Under the pieces are notes generated by a model that was not told where the DNA came from, did no database searches, and was given only the letters and a program-made list of their open reading frames with translations. The translations under genes were made by a program, and so were the position numbers. A stretch of DNA of 16,153 nt from Candidatus Collierbacteria bacterium (GTDB lineage: Bacteria; Patescibacteriota; Microgenomatia; UBA1400; MFAQ01), in assembly GCA_903873735.1 (NCBI GenBank), contig CAIQPO010000083.1, forward strand, positions 1-16,153, in the 5' to 3' direction. Position 1 is the stretch's first letter. The number at the start of each line of letters is the position of its first letter. This document shows positions 5,949-13,360 of this stretch, piece by piece.

Positions 5949-6494
5949 TTAGAAGATCAACTCCTCTTCGGGAGGGAGAAATTCTTCACCATTTGAAGGT
6001 TGACTTGGTCTTTCGGCTTTTAGCCATTGCACATAGTCACAACCAGTAGCTTTTTTGGCTTCTCTGTCCCAGCCTGAAGTAGAGCATTTTTTCATTCTCT
6101 TGCCATTTGAAGTAGTGTAAAGAACAAGGGGTTGGCCACAAGCGGGGCATTTTTCATCTAAATTTTCAGTAGTTCCATTTATCCATTCAACATAGTCACA
6201 GCCAGTAGCTTTTTTGGCATCCCTATCCCAACCACCCGCTGAACATTTCTTCATTTTTTTACCGAATCTTGTGACTTGAAGGACCAGAGGCGACCCACAT
6301 TTGGGGCATTTTTCGTCTAAGGTGGTGGGTTCTACAGGAAGCCATTTCACGAAATCACAACCTTCGGCTTTTTTTGTTTCTTTATTCCATGAGCCAGCGC
6401 TGCATCTTTGAAGTTTTCTACCTGTGGGTGTTTCGGAAATTTCACCTAAGGCAGATCCACACTTGGGGCAGACATCACTGTTTTGTTTATCCAT
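5949..6494 (-). CDS. Protein of three tandem C4 zinc ribbons
   Basis: A 181-residue protein made almost entirely of three copies of one zinc-ribbon unit at residues 9-51, 63-105 and 116-158. Each has Cys-Pro-x-Cys-Gly, 17 or 18 residues, Cys, 14 residues, Cys-Asp-[FY]-Val-x-Trp. Cys positions are 9/12/31/46, 63/66/84/99 and 116/119/137/152. The start of each unit (CPKCGSPLVL, then GKKMKKC) resembles the C-terminal zinc fingers of bacterial topoisomerase I, which bind single-stranded DNA. The gap between Cys3 and Cys4 is longer here and holds a conserved GW[DN]-x4-KKA loop, so this is a variant. The C-terminal tail is acidic and Pro-rich. Units 2 and 3 are the most alike. A nucleic-acid-binding role is inferred. 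The start is supported by GATAAT 8 nt upstream. Confidence 0.85.
   Translation of the reverse strand: MDKQNSDVCPKCGSALGEISETPTGRKLQRCSAGSWNKETKKAEGCDFVKWLPVEPTTLDEKCPKCGSPLVLQVTRFGKKMKKCSAGGWDRDAKKATGCDYVEWINGTTENLDEKCPACGQPLVLYTTSNGKRMKKCSTSGWDREAKKATGCDYVQWLKAERPSQPSNGEEFLPPEEELIF
6021..6470 (-). repeat. Three tandem zinc-ribbon coding units
   Basis: Three units with a period of about 160 bp (53-54 codons). Similarity is visible at the DNA level, for example the segment encoding the Ala-Lys-Lys-Ala-Thr-Gly-Cys-Asp-Tyr-Val loop in units 2 and 3. This indicates internal duplication. Confidence 0.8.
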
Positions 6495-6502
6495 CCTTAC
6501 AG

Positions 6503-6508
6503 ATTATC
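6503..6508 (-). promoter_or_regulatory. Candidate -10 box for the triple zinc-ribbon gene
   Basis: Minus strand GATAAT ends 8 nt before the ATG at 6494, consistent with a leaderless or nearly leaderless mRNA. Confidence 0.5.
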
Positions 6509-6529
6509 ACCTTGAAGCTTTATTGTCAG

Positions 6530-6856
6530 CTATTTTTTATCCTCAAAATCTTTTTTTATCTCCTCTATGATGCGATTGGCTTCATGATGAATTTCAGTTT
6601 CAATATCAGTGCCGATATGTTGAATTAGGTATTGCATAATTTCTGGATCGTATGGTCTTTCATGAAGCATGTTAAGAAAGGGGATATGTTTTTTTTGATC
6701 TAGTTTTTCTAGGATGAGAGCCACAACAGCTTGGTGAATAATGTCGTCTACCAATTGCTTGGCTTTGTTTTTGTGATTATCCGCTTCACCATAACCATCA
6801 ATTAGTAGATGAATTTCGTGTTTTTTTATTAGGTGGTCGTAAAAAATTATGGCCAT
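6530..6856 (-). CDS. Unknown 108-aa helical protein, third gene of the gltX operon
   Basis: A 108-residue soluble protein that I do not recognise. It looks mostly helical and His-rich: a start MAIIFYDHLIKKHEIH, a central helix KAKQLVDDIIHQAVVALILEKL, then FLNMLHERPYDPEIMQYLIQHIG and a charged C-terminal helix ETEIHHEANRIIEEIKKDF. No Cys, signal peptide or membrane segment is present. The pattern of helices could suit a small helical-bundle adaptor, but no function can be assigned. It begins 4 nt after the stop of the 288-residue envelope gene and has neither promoter nor Shine-Dalgarno site, so it is the promoter-distal gene of a gltX operon. It ends in TAG, 35 bp before the start codon of the triple zinc-ribbon gene that follows on the same strand. 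Confidence 0.72.
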   Translation of the reverse strand: MAIIFYDHLIKKHEIHLLIDGYGEADNHKNKAKQLVDDIIHQAVVALILEKLDQKKHIPFLNMLHERPYDPEIMQYLIQHIGTDIETEIHHEANRIIEEIKKDFEDKK

Positions 6857-6860
6857 ATAC

Positions 6861-7727
6861 TTAATAGTTTATTGGACCTAGCGGTATTAAATTGTTTGGA
6901 TCGTCGACAAACATCATTAGTACCATACCTTTCCTGGGTCCGAGATGAAGATTTAATGACTCCATAACCTCTGGTGAACCACCAAATTGCTTACCTGTCC
7001 ATTCTGCCGGACCAGCATCTCCCACAACAGCCACTACTGCCTGTCCGTTGGCTGGGTTGATAACTAAAACTTTACGGAATTTGTACCACTCCTTAAGAAA
7101 GTTGAAATCTTGATTCCAGTTTTCTAGATAAAGGGTTTGAACAGCAACATAATATTTTTCCCTCATGTAATCTTTGGTGGTAAGTTTTGACGGATCAGAG
7201 GAAAAATAACCAAAAGCTCCAAGCCCGGGAGCCATGCCTGCTTCCTGTAGGCTGTCGTGTTGGCTAAGGGAGTCACCGGGAAATCTCTTTAGGTGTTGTT
7301 CAAATCCCATGAACCCTAGATGATGGTTAAGCGATTGCCCTTCAAGAAATGCTTTTGCTTTTACTTGAGTGTGCTCATAGACTAAGTTTTCGATTTTTCT
7401 GGCACCTAAATCAGTAAGTTTTGTGGGCTGGTGAGGTATGACCTCTTGGAGTTTTGATAAGAGTAGCTGTTTGGTGGTGTAGACATCTTCTCGCTTGGCA
7501 ATTTCTGTTTGAGGGTTCATGCTTGGTGGCTGAATGGGAGTGGTAAGGAGCGTACCAATCAATCCAGCTCCTGCTAAGAGTCTGGTAGATTTTTGCCTTA
7601 AATCGTGAGCAATAAGTTTGGAATGTTTGTAGAATTTTTTTGCAGAAGGATGTTTGACCAGCCTTTTTCTTAAGACTTCTGATCTTTTTTCTAGATTAGC
7701 GATTGATTGGGCAAGGCTAGCAGGCAT
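6861..7727 (-). CDS. Membrane-anchored protein with RlpA/double-psi-barrel-like C-terminal domain
   Basis: A 288-residue protein. Residues 1-47 are very basic and probably cytoplasmic, and one hydrophobic segment follows at 50-64 (LLAGAGLIGTLLTTP), so the rest should lie outside the membrane. The C-terminal domain (about 215-285) contains RKVLVINPANGQAVVAVVGDAGPAEW. This Asn-Pro-x-Asn-Gly, strand, Asp-x-Gly-Pro pattern recalls double-psi beta-barrels such as RlpA and expansins, where the Asp (here Asp237) is catalytic. It continues with GGSPEVMESL and VLMMFVDDP, where RlpA has its Asp-Leu-Ser segment. A cell-wall role is therefore plausible but not proven. It sits 6 nt after gltX, without its own promoter or Shine-Dalgarno site, in an operon order gltX - this gene - 108-residue unknown. 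Confidence 0.75.
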   Translation of the reverse strand: MPASLAQSIANLEKRSEVLRKRLVKHPSAKKFYKHSKLIAHDLRQKSTRLLAGAGLIGTLLTTPIQPPSMNPQTEIAKREDVYTTKQLLLSKLQEVIPHQPTKLTDLGARKIENLVYEHTQVKAKAFLEGQSLNHHLGFMGFEQHLKRFPGDSLSQHDSLQEAGMAPGLGAFGYFSSDPSKLTTKDYMREKYYVAVQTLYLENWNQDFNFLKEWYKFRKVLVINPANGQAVVAVVGDAGPAEWTGKQFGGSPEVMESLNLHLGPRKGMVLMMFVDDPNNLIPLGPINY

Positions 7728-7733
7728 GCTTTT

Positions 7734-9140
7734 TTAGGTTAGTGATTTTAGTCGGGATATGATCTCGTCTTTTCCGATGATGATCATTGATTCTGTGAGA
7801 GGAGGGGTAACTTTTTGACCAGCGACAGCAAGCCTTAAGGTCATAAAGAAATCACTGCGATTGTAGTTTTTTGCTTTAGTTAGTTCATTTAAAGAAGTTT
7901 CAATAGAAACTTTGTCCCAATCAGATGTAGACAAGGAGTTGATGATATCTGGAAGATAGTCTTTGTTTATTCCCAAATCAGCGGGGTATTGGGGAGTAGA
8001 AAAGATAAAACCAGTAAGTGAGAGGATGTCTCCATAACGATGCATGCGCTCTTTGGCAAGAGGGATAACTTGTTTTATTTTTTCTGCTGGGATTTGAGGA
8101 TCAAATAGTGACTTAACATGGGAAAAGATTTCTTCGTCTGATTGTCGCTTCAAAAACTGGCCGTTGAGCCAATCAAGCTTGGCGATATCAAATCTGGGAT
8201 TTGATTTTTGGAAGCCTTTAGGATCGAACTTCTCTACGAACTCAGAAAGAGTAAACAAATCTTGATTGTCTTTTGGCGCCCAACCCAGAAGTAGAACGAA
8301 GTTTAGAATTGCCTCAGGAAGATAACCATCAGCTAGATATTGTTCGCAGGAAACATTATTGTTTCTTTTGGAAAGTTTGCCTTTACCATCGGGGTTTAGG
8401 ATGTCTGTGAGATGACCAATTTCTGGAACAGGAAGCCCTAAGAATTTGTAGACGAGAAGGTGAATAGGGGTGCTTGGCTGCCAGTCGTGCCCACGAAGAA
8501 CGTGAGTAATCTTCATTTCAGTATCGTCTACCACAACCGCCAGGTGGTAGGTCGGAAAGCCGTCAGATTTTAGGAGCATAGCATCGTCGACAATGTCTGT
8601 TTTCCAGGTGGTAGTTTTTCCAAGAACATAATCGGTGTAGCTAATGGTTTCTCCGTCTGGAGTTTTTAGCCTGATGGCAGGTTTTTCACCAGCAGTGATT
8701 TTTGCCTCAATTTCTTCAGGCGTGAGATGACGGCAGGGATCGCGAAACTCAATTTTGAATTGTCTTTCTGATTTGATTTCTTCCTTGGATTTTGGTTTAC
8801 AAAAACAATAAAAGGCACGACCTTCTTGAAGTAGTTTTTCGGCAGCCTTTTTATATGAGCCTAGAGAGACTCTTTCAGATTGAATATATGGACCGAAGTC
8901 TCCTCCAACCTCAGGACCCTCGTCCCAATCTAGTCCAAAGGCGCGCAGAGTGCTGTAGATTTGCTCTGTAGATCCGGCGACTTCTCTTTTTTGGTCTGTG
9001 TCCTCAATTCTTAAGATAAACTTTCCATCTGAATGACGAGCAAGGGCATAGGCATAGGCAGCAGTACGTAATCCTCCAATATGAAGAGATCCTGTGGGCG
9101 ATGGGGCAAATCTAGTCCTTACTACATGCGTAGAGTCCAT
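7734..9140 (-). CDS. gltX: Glutamate--tRNA ligase
   Basis: A 468-residue class I aminoacyl-tRNA synthetase that charges tRNA with glutamate in the cytosol. The HIGH-type site is in FAPSPTGSLHIGG (residues 11-23), the KMSKS-type loop is KLSKR (255-259), and LRGHDWQPSTPIH (215-227) is the usual catalytic-domain segment. A zinc site of the E. coli GluRS type is present: Cys112-x-Cys114 and Cys136-x-His138. Length is normal, with the helical anticodon-binding domain from about 330. If the genome lacks GlnRS, this enzyme would also make Glu-tRNA(Gln) for the tRNA-Gln in this window, with GatCAB completing the reaction; that cannot be judged here. It leads a minus-strand operon. Minus-strand TATACT 6 nt before the ATG implies a leaderless mRNA. 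Confidence 0.97.
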   Translation of the reverse strand: MDSTHVVRTRFAPSPTGSLHIGGLRTAAYAYALARHSDGKFILRIEDTDQKREVAGSTEQIYSTLRAFGLDWDEGPEVGGDFGPYIQSERVSLGSYKKAAEKLLQEGRAFYCFCKPKSKEEIKSERQFKIEFRDPCRHLTPEEIEAKITAGEKPAIRLKTPDGETISYTDYVLGKTTTWKTDIVDDAMLLKSDGFPTYHLAVVVDDTEMKITHVLRGHDWQPSTPIHLLVYKFLGLPVPEIGHLTDILNPDGKGKLSKRNNNVSCEQYLADGYLPEAILNFVLLLGWAPKDNQDLFTLSEFVEKFDPKGFQKSNPRFDIAKLDWLNGQFLKRQSDEEIFSHVKSLFDPQIPAEKIKQVIPLAKERMHRYGDILSLTGFIFSTPQYPADLGINKDYLPDIINSLSTSDWDKVSIETSLNELTKAKNYNRSDFFMTLRLAVAGQKVTPPLTESMIIIGKDEIISRLKSLT

Positions 9141-9146
9141 GATGAT

Positions 9147-9152
9147 AGTATA
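9147..9152 (-). promoter_or_regulatory. -10 box for a leaderless gltX mRNA
   Basis: Minus strand TATACT ends 6 nt before the gltX ATG at 9140. It lies 7 bp from the opposite-strand -10 at 9160-9165 inside a 37-bp divergent intergenic region. No -35 consensus. Confidence 0.65.
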
Positions 9153-9159
9153 CTTTATT

Positions 9160-9165
9160 TATACT
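9160..9165 (+). promoter_or_regulatory. -10 box for the 362-aa membrane protein gene
   Basis: TATACT ends 12 nt before the ATG at 9178 and 6 nt before an in-frame TTG at 9172. The mRNA would have either no leader (TTG start) or a 6-nt leader (ATG start). Confidence 0.55.
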
Positions 9166-9177
9166 TAGAAATTGATT

Positions 9178-10266
9178 ATGGCGACACTTACTGAATCCGC
9201 TGAACAAGCAAGGAAGGCAATTAAATATGGTGGCATACTTTTTGTGGCCTTGTCTTTTTTATGGTACTTAGGTGTTGCTGCTGTGGATTATTACAACAAG
9301 ATGTATCCTCCAGCGCCACCACCCCCAACTGTGGATTTTGGTACTGTTCCACCGCTTAATTTCCCTGAGAGTAAGGAAAGACCAAAGTTGGTGCTTGAAC
9401 TACCGACTGGAAAGATTCCGGCGTTCCCAGACAGAATGACTATTTATCGTGCCCCTACCAAAAGAAGCGGGTTCGCTGATCCAGGAAATGCTATTGAAAC
9501 TGCCACTGCCCTCGGATTTTTATTTAAACCTGATCAACCAACAGAAACAAACTATGTCTGGACAATTCAAGATCAGCTTAACTCAAAGCTTGACATGAAT
9601 ATTATTAGCGGACATTTTGTACTGACAAGACAGTGGCAAAATAATCCAGCTATTGCTGCCATGGCGAATTTCACTTCAACCCAGCAAGTAATCACGGAAA
9701 CAGCAAATTATCTTAAAAAGATGGAGTTAATGCCTGACGATGCCATGGGGGTTGAGAAAATAACTCCACTAAAAGACGATGCCGGTAAGCTGGTGAATGC
9801 ACTTTCTCTGTCTGACGCTGATTTTATTCAGATTGATATGTTTAGAAAAAATATCGATGAGATAGACCCTGAAAGTAATACTAAAGAAGTTAAGTTTAGT
9901 TATCCTTTCTGGCGAACTGATCCCACTAAAGGATTGATTAGAGTGATTGTGTCGGGAGGAAAAACTATAAGTGAGAAGTTTATCTACATAGATTACGCCT
10001 ACACAAAAGTGCAATATGACAACTACGGTACTTATCCAATAAAGACTGGTGAAGAAGCATGGGCTGAACTTGAGAAAGGTGGAGGTTTTGTAACCACTTC
10101 AGGCCCGAAAGAGGGAGAGGTGAAGATAAGGAAGATTTTCTTGGGGTATTACGATGCCGACAATGGGCAGAGTTTCTCAATGCCTGTTTATGTATTCCAA
10201 GGTGATAAAGGTTTTATCGCTTATGTGAGTGCAGTAAAAGAAGATTGGATTAAACAACCTAAGTAG
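9178..10266 (+). CDS. Single-pass membrane protein with large extracytoplasmic domain
   Basis: A 362-residue protein from the ATG at 9178; an in-frame TTG at 9172 would add two residues. The N-terminus is a short cytoplasmic part, then one membrane helix (about 17-36, YGGILFVALSFLWYLGVAA), then a Pro-rich linker (PPAPPPPTVDF) and about 310 extracytoplasmic residues. The domain has many strands and no Cys. Near the end it has IKTGEEAWAELEKGGGFV, IFLGYYDADNG and PVYVFQGDKGFIAYVSAV, a pattern that recalls PepSY/YycI-like domains, in which a helix with Ala-x3-Leu precedes paired strands. That is a weak shape match only. Function unknown; an envelope or regulatory scaffold role is possible. Its divergent partner is gltX, and it meets the carboxypeptidase gene end to end with 2 bp between stops. 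Confidence 0.8.
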   Translation: MATLTESAEQARKAIKYGGILFVALSFLWYLGVAAVDYYNKMYPPAPPPPTVDFGTVPPLNFPESKERPKLVLELPTGKIPAFPDRMTIYRAPTKRSGFADPGNAIETATALGFLFKPDQPTETNYVWTIQDQLNSKLDMNIISGHFVLTRQWQNNPAIAAMANFTSTQQVITETANYLKKMELMPDDAMGVEKITPLKDDAGKLVNALSLSDADFIQIDMFRKNIDEIDPESNTKEVKFSYPFWRTDPTKGLIRVIVSGGKTISEKFIYIDYAYTKVQYDNYGTYPIKTGEEAWAELEKGGGFVTTSGPKEGEVKIRKIFLGYYDADNGQSFSMPVYVFQGDKGFIAYVSAVKEDWIKQPK

Positions 10267-10268
10267 GC

Positions 10269-11177
10269 TTATTGCCAGATGTAGTTTTCGTAGACCCAGT
10301 CTAGGATTTTTTCTGTTTCGCCAAAGCGGTCTCTACTACCCAGGACGCTTATTAGTATTGGATGATTGTATCTGTCGGCAAGGGTGATTAGACATTCACC
10401 AGCAGCTGGTGTCCAGCCTGTTTTTACCCCCTCGATACCTGGCTCTCCAAGAAGCTGATTAGTGGTGAAGAGAGGGTAGATATTCCCCTTTTCGCTTTTC
10501 AAGGTGATTTTTTTCGTGGAGACAATTCTTCTGAAAACTGGGCGCTTGAGTGCCTCTAAGGCTACCTGACCAATATCATAAGCAGATGTATAGTGATTAG
10601 AGATATCAACACCAGAAACTGAACTAAAGTGAGAATTAGTTAGCTTTAGAAAGGTGGCTTTTTCATTCATGTGAGACACAAAATTGGAGTAACCACCTGG
10701 GTAGTTTTCGGCTAGTGTAACTGCTGCATCATTACCTGAAGGTACAAGAAGGGCATAAAGTAGTTCTTCGGCTGTAAATTCATCGTTTGCTCTTAAATCA
10801 GCTTTGGCTCCTAGCGCTTTATAGCCATTTTTTACTTTGAGAATTTGACCCTCATTGTAGTAGTCCATAGACACAAGAGCGGTCATTACTTTGGTAAGAG
10901 ATGCAGGTTTTAGCCTCTTATTAGGGTTTTTAGCAAGCAAAACTACACCACTATCAACATCGACAACATATGCTGCTTCAGCAGATAGAACTGGTGGAGT
11001 TTTGGTTTGGGTGTAGGGAACAGGAGGAGTTTGAGTGAAAGCGGCTTTAACGGTGGGCAAGGGAATAGTCTTATCTGGGGCTAAGGGTGTGGTAATTACA
11101 AAGGTGGAGATGGCCGAAATACAAATGAGGGATAGACCCCATTTGATTTGGCGCCTTAGATGAGCAGATTTATTCAT
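10269..11177 (-). CDS. D-alanyl-D-alanine carboxypeptidase (peptidase S11, PBP5-like)
   Basis: A penicillin-binding serine peptidase that trims the terminal D-Ala from peptidoglycan stem peptides outside the membrane. From the ATG at 11177 it has 302 residues. Basic N-terminus, then a signal-anchor helix (about 12-31, IKWGLSLICISAISTFVI), then a Pro/Thr linker (35-63). All three active-site motifs are present: Ser93-Leu-Thr-Lys96, Ser147-Gly-Asn149 and Lys252-Thr-Gly254. The protein ends directly after the catalytic domain, without the C-terminal beta domain and amphipathic anchor of E. coli PBP5, so membrane attachment would rely on the N-terminus. The ATG at 11177 is preferred over an upstream TTG (11204) that would overlap aspS; it lies 4 nt after the aspS stop. 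It shows that this cell makes peptidoglycan, and it is the second gene of the aspS unit. Confidence 0.93.
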   Translation of the reverse strand: MNKSAHLRRQIKWGLSLICISAISTFVITTPLAPDKTIPLPTVKAAFTQTPPVPYTQTKTPPVLSAEAAYVVDVDSGVVLLAKNPNKRLKPASLTKVMTALVSMDYYNEGQILKVKNGYKALGAKADLRANDEFTAEELLYALLVPSGNDAAVTLAENYPGGYSNFVSHMNEKATFLKLTNSHFSSVSGVDISNHYTSAYDIGQVALEALKRPVFRRIVSTKKITLKSEKGNIYPLFTTNQLLGEPGIEGVKTGWTPAAGECLITLADRYNHPILISVLGSRDRFGETEKILDWVYENYIWQ

Positions 11178-11181
11178 AAGT

Positions 11182-12498
11182 TTATTTGTTGAGTTTGAAG
11201 TCAACTCTCTCCATGTCTCTTGGGAAGAGACTTGCTTCTCTGATGTTGCCTAATCCCAAGATTTGCATTGTAAGCCTTTCAGCTCCAAAGGCGAATCCGC
11301 CTTCTGGTGGAACAGCATATTTAAACGCTTCCAAGAAAAGTGTGATTTTGTTTGGGTCCATATGCCACTCCTCTACATGTTTCATTAGTTGTTCGTAGTC
11401 GTTTACCCTTCGACCTCCAGATGACCACTCTACGCCTCTGCAAAGTAAATCCATACCTTGATTGAATTCTGGCTCTTCCGGATCTGGGAATACGTAAAAA
11501 GGTTTCTTTTTGGTAGGGTAGCCATACACAAAAACTAGATCGGAACCTGTTTCTTCGGCAATAATCTTACAGATATCACGCTCATCTTCAGGATTGAGGT
11601 CCTTTTCGCCCCTGCAGTCTCTACCGGTTTTGTCGAAGATTTTTTGCTGAGCCTCTCGGAGACTTAAAACAGGAGTTTCATCTATAGTTTTTGGTAGACT
11701 AGCTTGGTAAAGCTTTAGCTCTTCTATACACCTTTCACCTACTTGGTTTAGGATGTACTTTACGCAGGCATCCTCCATGTCTTTTACATCTCTCCAGGAG
11801 TCAATAAATGCCATTTCAGCGTCAAGCGAGACTACCTCTGTAAGATGTCTAGTGGTGACACTAGGTTCGGCTCTAAAAACTTTGTTTACCGAGAAAACTC
11901 TCTCAAAGGCAGTCATGGCAATTTGCTTGTAGAGCTGCGGGCTTTGACTAAGATAGGCTTTTTTATCGAAGTAGTCCACTTGGAACACTTCAGATCCGCC
12001 TTCAGCAATTTCTGGAACAATAGAGGGTGCTTGGAATTCTAGGAAACCGTTTTGCTTCATGAATTCTCTAAACGAATCAATAATTACGGCTTGGACCTTG
12101 AAAATGGCTTGAACTTTGGGATGGCGAAGAGTGAGGCTTCGGTGATCAAGGAGGGTGGGTAGTTCGAGATCAAGTTCTTCTTTGGTAATGTCGAAAGGAA
12201 GTGGGGCAGCCTTGGCAAGAAGTGAGTATTCTTCAACATCCATTTCAATCTTGCCAGTGGGTAGATTAGGGTTTATGGATTTCTCGTTTCTTTCCTTGAT
12301 GGTACCTGTGACTGAAAGACAGTCCTCTGGACCAAGCTCCGACATTTTTTGATAGCCAACTAGCTGAATTTTGCCGGTACGATCCCTAAGGTCGATAAAG
12401 GTAAGCTTGCCGTGATCTCTTTTGGTGGAAACCCATCCCTTGATTGTGATTTTTTGGCCGATTTTGGCTGTGGCCTCGCAGACTAGCGTTCTTTCCAT
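11182..12498 (-). CDS. aspS: Aspartate--tRNA ligase, archaeal type (probably also charges tRNA-Asn)
   Basis: A 438-residue class II synthetase. The N-terminal OB fold (about 15-105, with IKGWVSTKRDHGKLTFIDLRD) binds the anticodon. The catalytic domain has GGSEVFQVDYFDKKAYLSQS, motif 2 FRAEPSVTTRHLTEV with the AspRS-type LDAEM that follows, and motif 3 GGFAFGAERLTMQILGLGNI ending in FPRD. LDAEM, SQSPQLYKQ and FPRD favour AspRS over AsnRS, which usually has a Glu-Pro-Glu-Met and FPRT-P pattern. Length and lack of the bacterial insertion domain mark the archaeal/eukaryotic (AspS2) type, often non-discriminating. Ser24, after GWV, stands where I recall discriminating archaeal enzymes having Trp. 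The ATG at 12498 is chosen over an upstream extension because the OB fold begins there and a -10 box lies 7 nt before it. Confidence 0.9.
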   Translation of the reverse strand: MERTLVCEATAKIGQKITIKGWVSTKRDHGKLTFIDLRDRTGKIQLVGYQKMSELGPEDCLSVTGTIKERNEKSINPNLPTGKIEMDVEEYSLLAKAAPLPFDITKEELDLELPTLLDHRSLTLRHPKVQAIFKVQAVIIDSFREFMKQNGFLEFQAPSIVPEIAEGGSEVFQVDYFDKKAYLSQSPQLYKQIAMTAFERVFSVNKVFRAEPSVTTRHLTEVVSLDAEMAFIDSWRDVKDMEDACVKYILNQVGERCIEELKLYQASLPKTIDETPVLSLREAQQKIFDKTGRDCRGEKDLNPEDERDICKIIAEETGSDLVFVYGYPTKKKPFYVFPDPEEPEFNQGMDLLCRGVEWSSGGRRVNDYEQLMKHVEEWHMDPNKITLFLEAFKYAVPPEGGFAFGAERLTMQILGLGNIREASLFPRDMERVDFKLNK

Positions 12499-12505
12499 GA
12501 GCTTA

Positions 12506-12513
12506 ATTTTATA
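12506..12513 (-). promoter_or_regulatory. -10 box for a leaderless aspS mRNA
   Basis: The minus strand reads TATAAAAT. TAAAAT (12511-12506) ends 7 nt before the aspS ATG, and TATAAA in the same stretch is preceded by TGT, as in an extended -10 element. The mRNA should begin at or near the ATG. Confidence 0.6.
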
Positions 12514-12541
12514 ACACTTGAAGATATGCGTGGGGAGGTAC

Positions 12542-12570
12542 TTGACATTTGTCCTATAATCTGATATGAT
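12542..12570 (+). promoter_or_regulatory. Near-consensus sigma-70 promoter of the GC-rich 236-aa gene
   Basis: TTGACA (12542-12547), 17-bp spacer, TATGAT (12565-12570), the latter also preceded by TGA as an extended -10. A second TATAAT at 12555-12560 lies in the spacer and is too close to the -35 to use it. The predicted 5' leader is about 50 nt. Confidence 0.88.
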
Positions 12571-12617
12571 ACTCACACGATTTGGCACATTAACCCTATT
12601 TCCTAAGACAACTTTTG

Positions 12618-12623
12618 AGGAGG
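12618..12623 (+). promoter_or_regulatory. Strong Shine-Dalgarno site
   Basis: AGGAGG, 5 nt before the ATG at 12629. It decides the start against an upstream in-frame ATG at 12566 that overlaps the -10 box. Confidence 0.88.
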
Positions 12624-12628
12624 ATCTT

Positions 12629-13339
12629 ATGCAGTACTCAATCAACACCCCGAATGCGAATGTGGTCCTGATGCTCAATGGCCGCACCGTGCCCGTGTAC
12701 TATCACGGTGGGCGCTACTACATTGAATCCGTGGTTGGCGCTGAACTGACAATCGATGTCACCAGCAACCTTCATGACCGCCAGGCCGAAATCCTGGTTT
12801 CTGTTGACGGACGCCATGTGCTCCGCAACGAGCCTGCGAATTTCAGCAACCGCGGTATGGTGGTTCGGCCTTACGGAACCTGGAACGTCCAGGGCTGGTT
12901 GATCGACGATCAGCACACTGCCCCGATCGTGATCGGCCGGGCGAATTCTGACAGCGTCGCCGCCCAGACTGCTGGCTCCAATGCCAACGCCGAAGTGATC
13001 GGTATCGCCATCTTCCCCGAGTACAAGCGTCCCGTTTACCGCGAAAACAACCTGCGCTCCCTCGGCCTGGGCGATGAGCCTGTGGCAAAAGGTATCACCA
13101 TGCGTGGTGGCCTGGAGAGCTTCAGCGCCAGCAGCGGCACGGCCGCTCACATGGGCGATCGAACCGACCGGGTGAATTACGGCAAAACCCAGTTTACCCG
13201 CGCTGACGAGTTCACTCCCGCGACCATGATCGAGGTTCACTACAAGACCCGGGAATGGCTCGTGGCTCATGGCATCATTGGCGAAGACCTGCCCTCCGCC
13301 TTCGGCGGTACGGGTTACGGCAACCTGCGCCGCGGCTAG
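12629..13339 (+). CDS. GC-rich unknown 236-aa protein, candidate horizontal transfer
   Basis: A 236-residue soluble protein without signal peptide or Cys. The N-terminal half looks like a beta domain (VLMLNGRTVPVYYHGGRYYIES, ILVSVDGRHVL). It carries VDGRHVLRNEPA, RGMVVRPYGTWNVQGW, SDSVAAQ and EVIGIAIFPEY. I recall this set from hypothetical proteins of Proteobacteria and Myxococcales in which VDGxxVxxxxPA is followed by RGYxVxPY, but I know no name or function for them. The C-terminal part is Gly-rich with a predicted helix (MIEVHYKTREWLVAHGI). A sample of its DNA (13021-13080) is 38/60 G+C against 22/60 in a gltX sample, and codons such as GCC, CTG and CGC dominate. It has its own consensus promoter, Shine-Dalgarno site and terminator. 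All of this sets it apart from its neighbours and suggests transfer or special expression. Confidence 0.85.
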   Translation: MQYSINTPNANVVLMLNGRTVPVYYHGGRYYIESVVGAELTIDVTSNLHDRQAEILVSVDGRHVLRNEPANFSNRGMVVRPYGTWNVQGWLIDDQHTAPIVIGRANSDSVAAQTAGSNANAEVIGIAIFPEYKRPVYRENNLRSLGLGDEPVAKGITMRGGLESFSASSGTAAHMGDRTDRVNYGKTQFTRADEFTPATMIEVHYKTREWLVAHGIIGEDLPSAFGGTGYGNLRRG

Positions 13340-13360
13340 GAAATAGAAAATGCACCAAAT

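Noticed and set aside
6021..6470. A C-terminal fragment of topoisomerase I
   Set aside because: The frame has its own start with a -10 box and no topoisomerase catalytic sequence is nearby. The Cys3-Cys4 spacing also differs.
11177..11204. TTG at 11204 as the start of the carboxypeptidase
   Set aside because: It would overlap aspS and add nine polar residues; the ATG at 11177 gives a normal signal-anchor N-terminus just after the aspS stop.
12566..12628. Upstream ATG at 12566 as the start of the GC-rich gene
   Set aside because: It lies inside the -10 box, so it would not be transcribed. AGGAGG marks the ATG at 12629.
12499..12687. N-terminal extension of aspS to 12687
   Set aside because: It would run through the divergent promoter region and the start of the GC-rich gene and add 63 residues unlike any synthetase. 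The ATG at 12498 begins the OB fold and follows a -10 box.
12638..13270. A 210-codon open frame antisense to the GC-rich gene
   Set aside because: It is the shadow expected in GC-rich codons. The plus strand has the consensus promoter, Shine-Dalgarno site and terminator; the minus strand has none of them.
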